Shown piece by piece: positions 21,559-29,857 of a stretch of 38,106 nucleotides of DNA. Below the pieces are notes generated by a model. It made no database searches. It was given only the letters and a program-made list of their open reading frames with translations, and was not told the DNA's origin. Source of the DNA: Gemmatimonadota bacterium (GTDB lineage: Bacteria > Gemmatimonadota > Gemmatimonadetes > Gemmatimonadales > Gemmatimonadaceae); NCBI GenBank assembly GCA_016218305.1, contig JACREJ010000075.1:1-38106 (forward strand), in the 5' to 3' direction. The translations under genes and the position numbers were made by a program. How positions within the stretch are numbered: position 1 is the stretch's first letter; each line of letters starts with the position of its first letter.

Positions 21559-22307
21559 TCCAGCTGAAGAGCGCGCGTGAGATTGAGACGATGGCGGCGG
21601 GAGGGCGGATCCTCGCCCTCACGCACGCGCACCTGCGCAGCCACGTGCGCGCCGGCCTGAGCACGGGGCAGCTGGACAAGATCGCCGAGGACTTCATCCG
21701 CAGCCACGACGGCGCGGTGCCGGCGTTCAAGGGGCTGTACGGCTTCCCGGGCGCGATCTGCATCTCGGTGAACGAGGAGATCGTGCACGGCATCCCCTCG
21801 CCGAAGCGTGTGCTCGCCGACGGCGATATCGTGAAGTTCGACGTGGGCGTGCAGTATCAGGGGATGTACACGGACGCCTGCATCACGGTACCGGTGGGGA
21901 CGATCGATCCCACGACGCAGCGGCTGGTGGACGTCACCGAACGGGCGCTCGAGGCGGGGATCGCGCAGGCGGTGCCGGGCAACTACGTGGGCGACATCGG
22001 GCACGCTGTGCAGCAGGTGGTGGAGCGCGCCGGCTTCTCCGTGGTGCGCGAGCTCGTCGGCCATGGCGTCGGCCACCTGCCGCACGAGGACCCGCAGGTG
22101 CCCAACCATGGCAAGCCGCGGCGCGGCACGCGCCTGCAGGCGGGACTGACCATCGCCATCGAGCCGATGGTGAATGTGGGCGGAGCCGTGACCCGCACGC
22201 TCGCGGACAAGTGGACCGTGGTGACGCTGGACGGCACGCGCAGCGCGCACGTGGAGCACACGGTGGCGGTGACCGAGGATGGTCCGCGGGTGCTGACGCG
22301 GCTATAG
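21555..22307 (+). CDS. map: Methionine aminopeptidase, type I
   Basis: Removes the initiator Met from nascent proteins. The start is a TTG at 21555 overlapping the adk stop (TTGA), giving M-I-Q-L-K-S-A-R-E-I-E-T-M and 250 residues. The open frame extends back to 21297, but that part lies inside adk. All metal and catalytic residues are visible: V-H-G-I-P, F-D-V-G and T-D-A-C (the two Asp), G-H-G-V-G-H-L-P-H, I-E-P-M, and V-E-H-T. It ends the spc block; the infA/rpmJ/rpsM genes that often come next are absent here. Confidence 0.95.
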   Translation: MIQLKSAREIETMAAGGRILALTHAHLRSHVRAGLSTGQLDKIAEDFIRSHDGAVPAFKGLYGFPGAICISVNEEIVHGIPSPKRVLADGDIVKFDVGVQYQGMYTDACITVPVGTIDPTTQRLVDVTERALEAGIAQAVPGNYVGDIGHAVQQVVERAGFSVVRELVGHGVGHLPHEDPQVPNHGKPRRGTRLQAGLTIAIEPMVNVGGAVTRTLADKWTVVTLDGTRSAHVEHTVAVTEDGPRVLTRL

Positions 22308-22316
22308 CGGCGTGAC

Positions 22317-24011
22317 ATGAGCCGACCCGCCGATACGCCGGCGCGCGCTGCCGTGGTCGTCGCGTGGACCGCGATCCTGCTTGGCGTCGCCGCCCGCGGG
22401 TGGGCCCTCTCGCAGCGCGGCTCGCTCTGGCTCGACGAAGCGTCGCTGGCGCTGAACGTACTGACGCGCGGCTTCGGCGAGCTGCTGCAGCCCCTCGACT
22501 GGGGGCAGGCCGCCCCGGTTGGATTCCTCTGGCTCGAGCGCGCGGTGGCGTCGCACGCGGACGTGCCCGACCTGTGGCTGCGCCTCGTGCCATTCTGCGC
22601 CGGCGCGGTGCTGCCCTGGCTCCTCTGGCGTCTTGGCCGGCGCATCGTCGGTACGGGCGCCGGCGCGCTGGCCGCCGTGGCGGGGGCGGGGTCCCTGATG
22701 GCACTTCGGTACTCCACCGAGGCCAAGCCGTACGCGAGTGACGCCGCCGTGGCGACCGTCCTGCTCCTGCTCGCCAGTGAAGCGGCCGCGGAACCGCACC
22801 GCATCCGGCGATGGTGGGCGCTGGCCGCCGCCATCGTGCTAGCCGTGCCGCTCTCGCTCCCCGCCGTCTTCGTCATCGCCGCGGTGGCGGTGTCGCTGGC
22901 CGCCCGCGCCGAGGTGCGCGCCACGCGCGGGGCGCGCCTGGTGGTGCTTCCCGCGCTGGCGGTCGCGGCGGCGACGTTCGGCGCGCTCTGGATCTCATCG
23001 TATGGCGCGGGCGCCGCGAATGCGTCGCTGCGCGCCTACTGGGCGCCGGTGATGCTCGACGTCGGCGCTGATGACCGAGTGGTGCGCGTGTTGCGCGTCT
23101 TCATGGAACTGACGTGGGTTCCGCTGCGATGGACCGGCTCTCTGTTGGGGACGGCCGCGGGCTCGGCGCTCTGGATCAGTGGCCTGGTGTTCGTGGCGCG
23201 CCGGCGCGCCGCCGATGCGCTGCTGCTGGCGGGTCCGGTGCTCTTTGCCGTGGCCGCATCGGCGGTCGGCTCCTATCCGCTCTCGGATCGGCTGGCCTTC
23301 TTTGCCGTCCCCGGTGTCTGGGTGGCGCAGGCCGCGGCGCTGGTGGCGATGCGCAACCGGCTGCTCTCGAGCCGGAGCATCGTGGCGAACGCACGCGCCG
23401 CGGCGGTCTTCGTCGTCGTCGCCTCCGCGGCGCTCGCGCTGTGGCAGGCGACGGACGCAGACCGCTTCCTGCGCAATCCGGGTTCGCTGGAGCCGACGCG
23501 GCAGCTCTTCACGGCGGTGGACAACGAGGCGGCGACGACGCCCATCTACGTCTTCGCGCGATCGGCGCCCGCCTGGCTGCTCGCGACGAGCGCCGGGGAG
23601 TGGCGCGGGAACCCGCGGCTCGATCGCTGGGTCAGCCTGGCCGGCCGCGCGGGGGCGCCCGGTTACGAGAACATCGCGCGGAGACGCGCCGTGCGGCCCG
23701 GGGAAGGCGACTCGCTGATCGTGACATCCGCGGCCCGGACGGAGCTCGTTGGGCTCGCCCCGGGCGTCGAGTACCGCATCGCGGGAGCGCCGTCGGCCGC
23801 CAGACCGTCGGCCGGCTGGGCCGAGGAGGAAGCGCGCCGGATCGCCGCCGTGGCCCGGCCGGACGTCTGGCTCGTGGCGAGCCACTTCTTCCCCGGCTCA
23901 TCGCGCAACGAATTGCGGCCGCTCGTGGAAGCGGCCGCCGCGCTGGGATTGCGGGTGGCTGAGGAACGCCACGCGGGTGATGAAGTCGTTGCGCTGCGCC
24001 TGACGCGCTAG
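22317..24011 (+). CDS. Polytopic membrane glycosyltransferase, GT-C fold (ArnT/PMT-like)
   Basis: The 564-residue protein has about ten hydrophobic segments in its first 370 residues and a soluble C-terminal part of about 170. The first loop holds L-W-L-D-E-A-S-L-A, the acidic motif near the first membrane helix typical of GT39/ArnT-type enzymes. These transfer a sugar from a polyprenyl-phosphate donor at the periplasmic face. Y-S-T-E-A-K-P-Y near 135 is also common in this group. The acceptor is not evident from sequence. It starts 9 nt after map and might be read from the spc transcript, or be an unrelated gene placed at its end. Its stop shares the palindrome CTAG with the opposing gene. 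Confidence 0.75.
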   Translation: MSRPADTPARAAVVVAWTAILLGVAARGWALSQRGSLWLDEASLALNVLTRGFGELLQPLDWGQAAPVGFLWLERAVASHADVPDLWLRLVPFCAGAVLPWLLWRLGRRIVGTGAGALAAVAGAGSLMALRYSTEAKPYASDAAVATVLLLLASEAAAEPHRIRRWWALAAAIVLAVPLSLPAVFVIAAVAVSLAARAEVRATRGARLVVLPALAVAAATFGALWISSYGAGAANASLRAYWAPVMLDVGADDRVVRVLRVFMELTWVPLRWTGSLLGTAAGSALWISGLVFVARRRAADALLLAGPVLFAVAASAVGSYPLSDRLAFFAVPGVWVAQAAALVAMRNRLLSSRSIVANARAAAVFVVVASAALALWQATDADRFLRNPGSLEPTRQLFTAVDNEAATTPIYVFARSAPAWLLATSAGEWRGNPRLDRWVSLAGRAGAPGYENIARRRAVRPGEGDSLIVTSAARTELVGLAPGVEYRIAGAPSAARPSAGWAEEEARRIAAVARPDVWLVASHFFPGSSRNELRPLVEAAAALGLRVAEERHAGDEVVALRLTR

Positions 24012-24694
24012 CGCGCGTCCGGGCGCTCCAGCGGCACCTGCTCGCCCTGACGGATGGCGATGGGCTCCGCGGCCCCGGCGCCGAGCTGGTGCGTCTCGCC
24101 CATCAGCTTGGTGACGAAGCGCTGGCCCTCGGAGATGCGCTCCACTTCGAGGGCGATGGTGTCGACGGCGTTCTCGATGCGGGCGATGCGATCGGCCATG
24201 GCGTTGGGGAGCGCGGTGGCGGCGCGCGCCCCGCGGCGCAACATGCGGAGCGAGTACGCGACCGCGAGCGGGAACCCGATCGCGAGGATCGCGGCGATCG
24301 AGATGCTGTTGACGTTGATGTTCCCGCCGCTGGGGCCGCCGATCATCAGTGGCGGCGTCGTTTCGTGGACGAGATTCGGCGGGGCCGACGCGAGGAGCTG
24401 GCCGTTCTGCGCGATGTCCTTCTCGAGCTGGACGATGCGTTCGTCGAGCACCCTGAGCCGGGACTCGAGTCCTTCGCGGCCGTTGACGTTGCGCCCCATC
24501 TCGCGGACCACGTCGGAGCGACGGCTGGAGGCCGAGTTGAGCTGGCGCGACAGCTCACTGCGCCGGTTCTGCAGCAACTGCACGTCCTCGCGTGTCATCG
24601 GCCGGCTGACGTCTTGCGGCAGCACGGAGGTCCCCGTGACGCCGGATGGCGACGGAGCCTGAACGGCGGTCTGGGGCAGGGCCGGAGTGGACAT
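24008..24694 (-). CDS. Coiled-coil membrane protein of unknown function
   Basis: Not recognised. The 228 residues comprise a Pro/Ser/Thr-rich N-terminus, a predicted coiled coil at about 36-100 (L-S-R-Q-L, L-E-S-R-L-R-V-L-D-E-R-I-V-Q-L-E), a Gly/Asn stretch (G-G-P-S-G-G-N-I-N-V-N), one transmembrane helix at about 130-150 (S-I-A-A-I-L-A-I-G-F-P-L), and a second helical segment with I-A-R-I-E-N-A-V-D-T-I-A-L-E-V-E-R. This is the layout of a single-pass protein with helices on both sides of the membrane. It starts 8 nt after the YwaF-like gene and is the last of the minus-strand run. Confidence 0.65.
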   Translation of the reverse strand: MSTPALPQTAVQAPSPSGVTGTSVLPQDVSRPMTREDVQLLQNRRSELSRQLNSASSRRSDVVREMGRNVNGREGLESRLRVLDERIVQLEKDIAQNGQLLASAPPNLVHETTPPLMIGGPSGGNINVNSISIAAILAIGFPLAVAYSLRMLRRGARAATALPNAMADRIARIENAVDTIALEVERISEGQRFVTKLMGETHQLGAGAAEPIAIRQGEQVPLERPDAR

Positions 24695-24702
24695 ACCCTA
24701 AC

Positions 24703-25467
24703 CTACGCTGGCGGAGCGTTGCGGGTTACAGCCGCGCGGGCACGCCGCCGGTCGGCCCACCAGAAGGGGGCGTAGAGCAGCAGGACATTGAGGATGCCGA
24801 GCAGCACCACCGGGATGAGGTACCAGGGCCACGGGCCAAGCACGTCCAGCAGGCTCACGACCGGCGGCTTTCCGAGCGTCCACATGTAGTTGCTCCCCAG
24901 CGCCACGTTGACGAGGGTGACGATCACCATGTACACCATCGTGCCGAGGATGACCCGGCGCATGGAACTGACGGTCGGCCGCAGGCCCTCGACGCGCGTG
25001 AGGTAGAGCGCCGCGACAATCAGGGTGCCGTGCGACACCAGCGTCTGCACGGCGCGGAAGTGAGGAAGGCCGTACTGGGCGGCGTCGGGGGTGAGCACCG
25101 CCTGCAGCGGGCCGGCGATGCCCATGAAGTACATGAACTCGTACACGAGCGGATTGAGCGTCACGAGTCCGTACGCGCCGATCCAGACGAGCGCCGAGCA
25201 GAGGTGCAGCGGGAGCATCTGGTCGAGCGTCCACGCCCCGTACTGATACTGCCAGACGTGCCACGCGCTTTCGTTGACCACGAGCAGGATGGCGAGGGCG
25301 TACCGCACGCGGCGGCGCGTGGTCCCGTCGGTGCCGCGGAAGCGGAGCATCAGCGCACCGAAGGCGGCGAGGATGACGAGCGACCAGAGGTGGGCGCGCC
25401 CGAACGTCACGAACGGCGCGCCGGCGTAGTCATGGCGGAACCACTGCGTCCAGTCGGCAGGGGGCAC
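24703..25467 (-). CDS. YwaF/TIGR02206 family integral membrane protein
   Basis: The 254 residues carry six or seven membrane segments. Family landmarks are visible: W-Q-Y-Q-Y-G, L-P-L-H-L-C-S in the third segment, N-P-L-V-Y-E-F-M-Y-F, N-Y-M-W near 195, and S-L-L-D-V-L-G-P-W-P-W-Y near 208. The function of this family is not established to my knowledge. The start is GTG, 6 nt after the ftcD stop, so it is probably in the same transcript. Confidence 0.85.
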   Translation of the reverse strand: MPPADWTQWFRHDYAGAPFVTFGRAHLWSLVILAAFGALMLRFRGTDGTTRRRVRYALAILLVVNESAWHVWQYQYGAWTLDQMLPLHLCSALVWIGAYGLVTLNPLVYEFMYFMGIAGPLQAVLTPDAAQYGLPHFRAVQTLVSHGTLIVAALYLTRVEGLRPTVSSMRRVILGTMVYMVIVTLVNVALGSNYMWTLGKPPVVSLLDVLGPWPWYLIPVVLLGILNVLLLYAPFWWADRRRARAAVTRNAPPA

Positions 25468-25473
25468 GCGCGG

Positions 25474-26997
25474 CTATCCTCCGATGTTCTTCTCGACGGC
25501 GGCGGTGGCGCGCGCGGCGGCGGTGCGCGCGCGCTCCAGCGCGGCCGTCGCCTTCTGCGCGAGGGGGCCGGCCGCCGTCTTGTCGGTGATCGAGGAGACG
25601 TTGATGCGCACGTTGTACACGGCGCCGCGGCACGCGGCCTCGGCGAGCAGAGCCGACACGCCGGCATCGCTGGCCGCGTTGGTGTTTCCCTTTTCGGCGG
25701 CCACGGCCGCCAGTTCAGCGACGCGCGCGCACGCCTCGGCGGTCTGGAGCGGCACTTCGGACGCGTAGATAAGGGCGCGCTGAATCGCCGCCTCCCGCGC
25801 CGCGAGCTGATCCGGGGTGTCCTTGGGCAGCTTGTACGCGTCGGTGACGACGGTGTACGCCGCCGAGTCCTCGGCGACGAGCGCGGAGAGCGTGTTGCCG
25901 AGGGCGACCGCCTCCAGGGCGAGCGCCTTCATCTCGTCCTCGACGGCGGCGTATTTCTTGCGGCCAATGGTGAGGCCGCTGACCATCTGCGCAAGCGCGG
26001 CGCTCAGCACGCCGGCATGCGCCGAGACGGAGCCTCCGCCCGGCGCTGGGGCGTTGGACGCGACCGAGGCCACGAAGCTGCTCACGGACTCACCGCCGCT
26101 CACGGCGCGGCGCACCTTGTGCTCGAGCACGAGGTCCTTGGAGAAGCCGCGCAGCTGCAGGTGTCGTGCCGCGGTGTCGAAGAGCGCCTGCTCAGGGACG
26201 AGGCCGACGATCTCGCTCCACGTCGGCGACACCCCGTGCGCCTCTGCCTCGCGCTTCACCATCTCGAAGGCGCGATAGACCGGCGTCTTCTCCGTGTCCA
26301 CGAGGTTCATCGACACCTGCGCCTGTCCGTCCACCTCGAGGCCGAGCCCCTTCACGTAGCGCAGGCCGCCGCTCGACCCGCGCACGGCCTTGGCCACTTC
26401 CTTGGCCACCGGCACGTTTTCGGCGCCGCCGAGATAGACGTTGTACGCCACGAGGAAGGGGCGGGCGCCGATGACGGTGGCGCCGGCGGTGGCATGCACG
26501 TGATTGGGGCCGAAGTCCGGCACCCGCTTGGGATTCGTGCCGATCTCCACCTTGGCCAGTTCGAACTCGCCGCGGCGGATGTCCGCGAGGTTCTCGCGGT
26601 CGGGGCGCGTGGCGGCACGCTCGTAGAGGAAGACGGGAATGCCGAGTTCATCGCCGACGCGCTGGCCGAGCGTGCGCGCGAGGGCGATGCAGTCGTCCAT
26701 CGTGGCGCCCTCGAGCGGGATGAACGGACAGACGTCGGTGGCCCCGATGCGGGGGTGCTCGCCGGTGTGCGTGTTGAGGTCGATGAGTTCGGCGGCCTTG
26801 GCGATGCCCCGGAAGGCGGCGTCCACGGCGGCGTCGGTGGTGGCGACGACGGTCACGACGGTCCGGTTGTGCGACGGGTCGCTGGAGACGTCGAGGACGG
26901 TGACGCCCTCGCCGTTCGCGATGGCGTCCCGGATGGCCGTGATGACCTCGGGGCGGCGGCCTTCGGAGAAGTTGGGGACGAGTTCGACAAGCTTCAT
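25474..26997 (-). CDS. ftcD: Bifunctional glutamate formimidoyltransferase / formimidoyltetrahydrofolate cyclodeaminase
   Basis: Transfers the formimino group from formiminoglutamate to tetrahydrofolate and then releases ammonia, giving methenyl-THF. This is the last step of one histidine degradation route and a one-carbon input. Residues 1 to about 295 are the transferase: V-P-N-F-S-E-G-R near the start, H-N-R-T-V-V-T, and H-T-G-E-H-P-R-I-G-A-T-D with the catalytic His. About 305-505 is the cyclodeaminase, with N-A-P-A-P-G-G-G-S-V-S-A and E-D-S-A-A-Y. At 507 residues it is close to fused bacterial and animal FTCD (about 540), so both activities are expected. No hut genes are in the window. 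Confidence 0.93.
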   Translation of the reverse strand: MKLVELVPNFSEGRRPEVITAIRDAIANGEGVTVLDVSSDPSHNRTVVTVVATTDAAVDAAFRGIAKAAELIDLNTHTGEHPRIGATDVCPFIPLEGATMDDCIALARTLGQRVGDELGIPVFLYERAATRPDRENLADIRRGEFELAKVEIGTNPKRVPDFGPNHVHATAGATVIGARPFLVAYNVYLGGAENVPVAKEVAKAVRGSSGGLRYVKGLGLEVDGQAQVSMNLVDTEKTPVYRAFEMVKREAEAHGVSPTWSEIVGLVPEQALFDTAARHLQLRGFSKDLVLEHKVRRAVSGGESVSSFVASVASNAPAPGGGSVSAHAGVLSAALAQMVSGLTIGRKKYAAVEDEMKALALEAVALGNTLSALVAEDSAAYTVVTDAYKLPKDTPDQLAAREAAIQRALIYASEVPLQTAEACARVAELAAVAAEKGNTNAASDAGVSALLAEAACRGAVYNVRINVSSITDKTAAGPLAQKATAALERARTAAARATAAVEKNIGG

Positions 26998-27007
26998 ATG
27001 ACAGCGA

Positions 27008-27069
27008 ATTGGGATTGGGAGCTCGGATTGGGATCGCGGACTGCGATTTGCGATCTGGATTGCGATTGC
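27008..27069. repeat. Degenerate short tandem repeats upstream of ftcD
   Basis: ATTGGG occurs three times and GCGAT three times (TGCGATT, TGCGATC in 7-nt register at 27042-27055) in the spacer before ftcD. The units drift (6, 7 and 5 nt), so this is a decayed relative, at best, of the strict heptamer elements elsewhere in the window. It lies 10 bp from the ftcD start, where its promoter or leader must be. Confidence 0.4.
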
Positions 27070-27162
27070 CCGGCGTGCCAGGCGAACCCCATCAATCTAC
27101 GCCGACTTCGGGCGGTGGCGAGCGGCTGCGGCTCCGCAAGGAGAGCGGGTACGGGAACCGCC

Positions 27163-27288
27163 AACTGCCTTGCCCCGGATCACGCGGATGCGGGGCGGAT
27201 GCACACGGATACGGCGTTAGGGGTCCTCCCAATGCAGGATCCGCGCTCATCCGTGCTGGTCATCCGCGTAATCCGCGGCAAGGCAGTT
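27163..27288. repeat. Long inverted repeat downstream of the IMPase gene
   Basis: The arms 27163-27190 and 27261-27288 match as reverse complements at 26 of 28 positions. Weaker pairing continues inward through CACGGAT/ATCCGTG. The arms contain GCGGATTACGCGGATG-type sequence. The repeat ends 3 nt from the minus-strand gene's stop, so its RNA copy would form a hairpin at the 3' end of that message, without a U-tract. I recall similar CGGATTACGCGGATG spacers in other environmental bacteria, which would make this a dispersed element. Between 27070 and 27162 I see nothing. Confidence 0.65.
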
Positions 27289-27291
27289 CAG

Positions 27292-28116
27292 CTATTCCCC
27301 GAGCTTCCCAAGAAGCCAGGTATGCATCGCCGGGTTTGCCGCCACCACGCTCGTGTGCGCCACGGGGCAGGGGGCGCCGTCGAGGGTGGTCACGAGGCCG
27401 CCGGCTTCGCGCACCAGCAGGAGGCCGGCCGCGATGTCCCACGGGGCGAGGCCGTTCTCCCAGAAGCCGTCGAAACGGCCGCAGGCGACGCCGGCGAGGT
27501 CGAGCGACGCCGACCCGGGGCGGCGCAGGCCGGCCGTGTGCGTCATCAGGCGTTTCATCTGCCCGAGGTACCGGTCGACGTCGTCGCCGCCCTTGAACGG
27601 GAAGCCGGTGGCGATCAGCGCGCGGTCGGGGGCGTCGATGGCGCTCACCGCCAGCCGGCGGCCATCGCACCAGGCGCCGCCGCCGCGGGTGGCCGTGTAC
27701 CACTCGTCCCGCGGGACGTGCAGCACGACGCCGGCAATGAGTTCGTCGTCCACGAGCGCGGCGATGGAGACCGCGTACTCGAGTACGCCGTGCAGGAAGT
27801 TGGTCGTGCCGTCGAGCGGGTCGATGACGAATGTGACGCCCTGCGCTCGCCGCTCGGGGGCGAGCGTGCTGGCCGTCTCCTCGGCGAGGATGGCCGCGCC
27901 GGGCACGCGCGCCGAGAGCACCTCGATGATCCGCGCCTCGGCGGTCATGTCGATTTCGCTCACGAAGTCGGTGGCCGACTTCTCGCGCCAGACGAGCGTG
28001 GCACGCCGCCGCTCGCCGTCGCGGATCACCTCGGCGGCGGCTGCCGCGGCCGCCCTGAGGGCGTCGAGGAGCCGGTCGGGAGCATGGGAATCCGGGTTCG
28101 TTGGTTGAAGTGTCAT
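27292..28116 (-). CDS. Inositol monophosphatase family protein
   Basis: A Mg-dependent phosphatase of the SuhB/IMPase family that hydrolyses inositol-1-phosphate or related sugar phosphates; the real substrate cannot be read from sequence. The 274 residues show the metal motifs: L-A-E-E-T near 80, D-P-L-D-G-T-T-N-F-L-H-G near 100 (the family signature), and W-E-N-G-L-A-P-W-D-I-A-A-G near 220 with the third metal Asp. The first gene of the minus-strand run; its start is 23 bp from the divergent trpS start. Confidence 0.92.
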   Translation of the reverse strand: MTLQPTNPDSHAPDRLLDALRAAAAAAAEVIRDGERRRATLVWREKSATDFVSEIDMTAEARIIEVLSARVPGAAILAEETASTLAPERRAQGVTFVIDPLDGTTNFLHGVLEYAVSIAALVDDELIAGVVLHVPRDEWYTATRGGGAWCDGRRLAVSAIDAPDRALIATGFPFKGGDDVDRYLGQMKRLMTHTAGLRRPGSASLDLAGVACGRFDGFWENGLAPWDIAAGLLLVREAGGLVTTLDGAPCPVAHTSVVAANPAMHTWLLGKLGE

Positions 28117-28139
28117 GCGTGCAAATCTAGCTTTCCCGC
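28117..28139. promoter_or_regulatory. 23-bp divergent promoter spacer, IMPase gene / trpS
   Basis: Only 23 bp separate the two start codons. The centre AAATCTAGCTTTC contains possible -10 elements on both strands (TAGATT on the minus strand, TAGCTT on the plus strand). No Shine-Dalgarno fits before either start. Leaderless or nearly leaderless transcripts are likely, with -35 contacts inside the opposite gene. Confidence 0.4.
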
Positions 28140-29126
28140 ATGCCCCGCATCTTTAGCGGTATCCAGCCGTCCGGTGAACTGCACATCGGCAACTATCTGG
28201 GCGCGATCAAGAACTGGGTCGCGCTGCAGTCGCAGTACGAATCGATCTTCTGCGTCGTGGATTACCACGCGATCACGCTCACGTACGCGCCGGCCGCCCT
28301 GCGCCGCCGCACGCGGGAGATGGCCGTGTCGCTGCTCGCCACCGGCATCGACCCGGCGCACTGCACGCTGTTCGTGCAGTCGAGGGTGCCGGAGCACACC
28401 GAACTGCAGTGGATCTTCAACACGATCACGCCGCTCGGTGAGCTGGAGCGGCAGGTGGCGTTCAAGGAGAAGTCGGCGCGCCAGGAGCAGGTGATGGCCG
28501 GCATCCTCAACTATCCCGTGCTGCAGGCTGCCGACATCCTCCTCTATCTTGCCGACCTCGTGCCGGTGGGCGAGGACCAGGTGCAGCACCTCGAGCTGTC
28601 GCGCGTCGTGGCGCGCAACTGGAACGCGCGCTTCGCCCCCGAAGGCCAGCCCTACTTCCCCGAGCCGCAGGCCAAGCTGACGCCGACGCGGCGCATCGTG
28701 GGGCTCGACGGCAACGCCAAGATGTCGAAGTCGCTGGGCAACACCATCGGCCTGCTCGAGCCGCCCGACGACATCTGGGCGAAGCTGCGCCCCGCGGTCA
28801 CGGATCCGGCGCGGGTGAAAAAGACCGACCCCGGGAATCCCGACCAGTGCCCCGTGATCTTCGAGCTGCACAAGGCCTTCTCGCCGCCGGCGACGGTGGC
28901 CGAGGTGGATGCCAAGTGCCGCGGCGCCGGCTGGGGATGCGTGGACTGCAAGAAGGTGCTTTTCGAGCACATGAATGCGGAGCTGACGCCCATTCGCACG
29001 CGCGCCCAGGCGCTGGCCGAGCAGCCGCGACTGGTGGATGACGCGCTGGATGCGGGGGCCGAGAAGGCCCGCGTGATTGCGCGACAGACGATGACGCACG
29101 TCAAGGAGCAGATGGGACTCGCCTGA
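28140..29126 (+). CDS. trpS: Tryptophanyl-tRNA synthetase
   Basis: Charges tRNA-Trp with tryptophan. This class I synthetase of 328 residues has the HIGH-type motif as P-S-G-E-L-H-I-G-N-Y near 10-19 and K-M-S-K-S-L-G-N near 195-202. D-I-L-L-Y and G-E-D-Q-V-Q-H-L-E, typical of the Trp-binding region, lie between. The C-terminal part contains W-G-C-V-D-C-K-K-V-L, with extra Cys residues. The length equals that of E. coli TrpS (334). The ATG follows the promoter region directly with no ribosome binding site. Confidence 0.97.
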   Translation: MPRIFSGIQPSGELHIGNYLGAIKNWVALQSQYESIFCVVDYHAITLTYAPAALRRRTREMAVSLLATGIDPAHCTLFVQSRVPEHTELQWIFNTITPLGELERQVAFKEKSARQEQVMAGILNYPVLQAADILLYLADLVPVGEDQVQHLELSRVVARNWNARFAPEGQPYFPEPQAKLTPTRRIVGLDGNAKMSKSLGNTIGLLEPPDDIWAKLRPAVTDPARVKKTDPGNPDQCPVIFELHKAFSPPATVAEVDAKCRGAGWGCVDCKKVLFEHMNAELTPIRTRAQALAEQPRLVDDALDAGAEKARVIARQTMTHVKEQMGLA

Positions 29127-29130
29127 AGAG

Positions 29131-29150
29131 GGGCGGCCCTTCCGCCGCCC
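29131..29150 (+). terminator. Short GC hairpin between trpS and the mgtC-like gene
   Basis: GGGCGGC (29131-29137) and GCCGCCC (29144-29150) pair perfectly around CCTTCC. No U-tract follows; instead AGGAG (29151-29155), the next gene's ribosome binding site, comes directly after. It may pause or partly terminate transcription, or simply process the message. Confidence 0.4.
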
Positions 29151-29163
29151 AGGAGAACGTGCA

Positions 29164-29856
29164 ATGTCGGTGGCCCAGGATGGCGTCCAGTTGCTGCAGG
29201 ACCTGTTTGTCGGGCTGCGGCTCGATCTCGCGCTGAAGCTCGGGCTCGCGGTGCTGATGGGCGGCGCCATTGGCCTCGAGCGGCAGATTGCCGGCAAGCC
29301 GGCGGGACTGCGCACCAACATCCTGATCTGCCTGGGCTCGGCGCTGGTGATGGACCTGTCCATGAACCTGATCGGGCCCGACGGGCGCGTGGGCGATCCG
29401 GCCCGCATGGCGGCGCAGGTGGTGACGGGCATCGGCTTCATCGGTGCCGGCACCATCATGCAGTCGAAGGGGAACATCAGCGGCCTTACGTCGGCGGCGA
29501 CCATCTGGACCGTTGCGGCGATCGGCCTGACGATTGGCGCGGGGTTCTTCGTCGAAGGGCTGGGCGCGACGGCCATGGTGCTCATCGTCCTGCTCGTCCT
29601 CGGCAACCTCGAGCACAAGCTGGTGCGCACCGAACGGACGGTGCCGGTGACCGTGCGTGCGGCAGTGGCGTGCGATTTCGGGCCCCTTGAGCAGATGCTG
29701 AAGGACTCCGGCTTGCGGGTGGTGGACCGGGAGACGTTCGATCATCCGCGGGATCGCGTCTTCGAGATGCGGTGGCGCGGGCCGGCGCGGCAGTTCGAGG
29801 TGGCGCGCGACCTCCTGCTCGAACGGCAGGATGTGCTCGACGTGACGCTGCACTAG
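29164..29856 (+). CDS. MgtC/SapB family membrane protein
   Basis: The 230 residues begin with a short amphipathic lead, then about four to five membrane helices. The family signature G-G-A-I-G-L-E-R-Q and A-G-K-P-A-G-L-R-T lies near 38-58, and V-T-G-I-G-F-I-G-A-G-T-I near 90. The final 80 residues form a soluble beta-alpha domain resembling the ACT-like domain of longer MgtC relatives. MgtC itself supports growth at low magnesium and inhibits the F-ATPase in Salmonella; whether this homologue does either is unknown. AGGAG is 8 nt before the ATG. Confidence 0.88.
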   Translation: MSVAQDGVQLLQDLFVGLRLDLALKLGLAVLMGGAIGLERQIAGKPAGLRTNILICLGSALVMDLSMNLIGPDGRVGDPARMAAQVVTGIGFIGAGTIMQSKGNISGLTSAATIWTVAAIGLTIGAGFFVEGLGATAMVLIVLLVLGNLEHKLVRTERTVPVTVRAAVACDFGPLEQMLKDSGLRVVDRETFDHPRDRVFEMRWRGPARQFEVARDLLLERQDVLDVTLH

Positions 29857-29857
29857 G

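Noticed and set aside
24646-28494. 1282-codon open frame on the plus strand
   Set aside because: It runs antisense through four clear minus-strand genes and the start of trpS. Composition is Arg/His/Gly-rich, as expected from the reverse frame of GC-rich genes.
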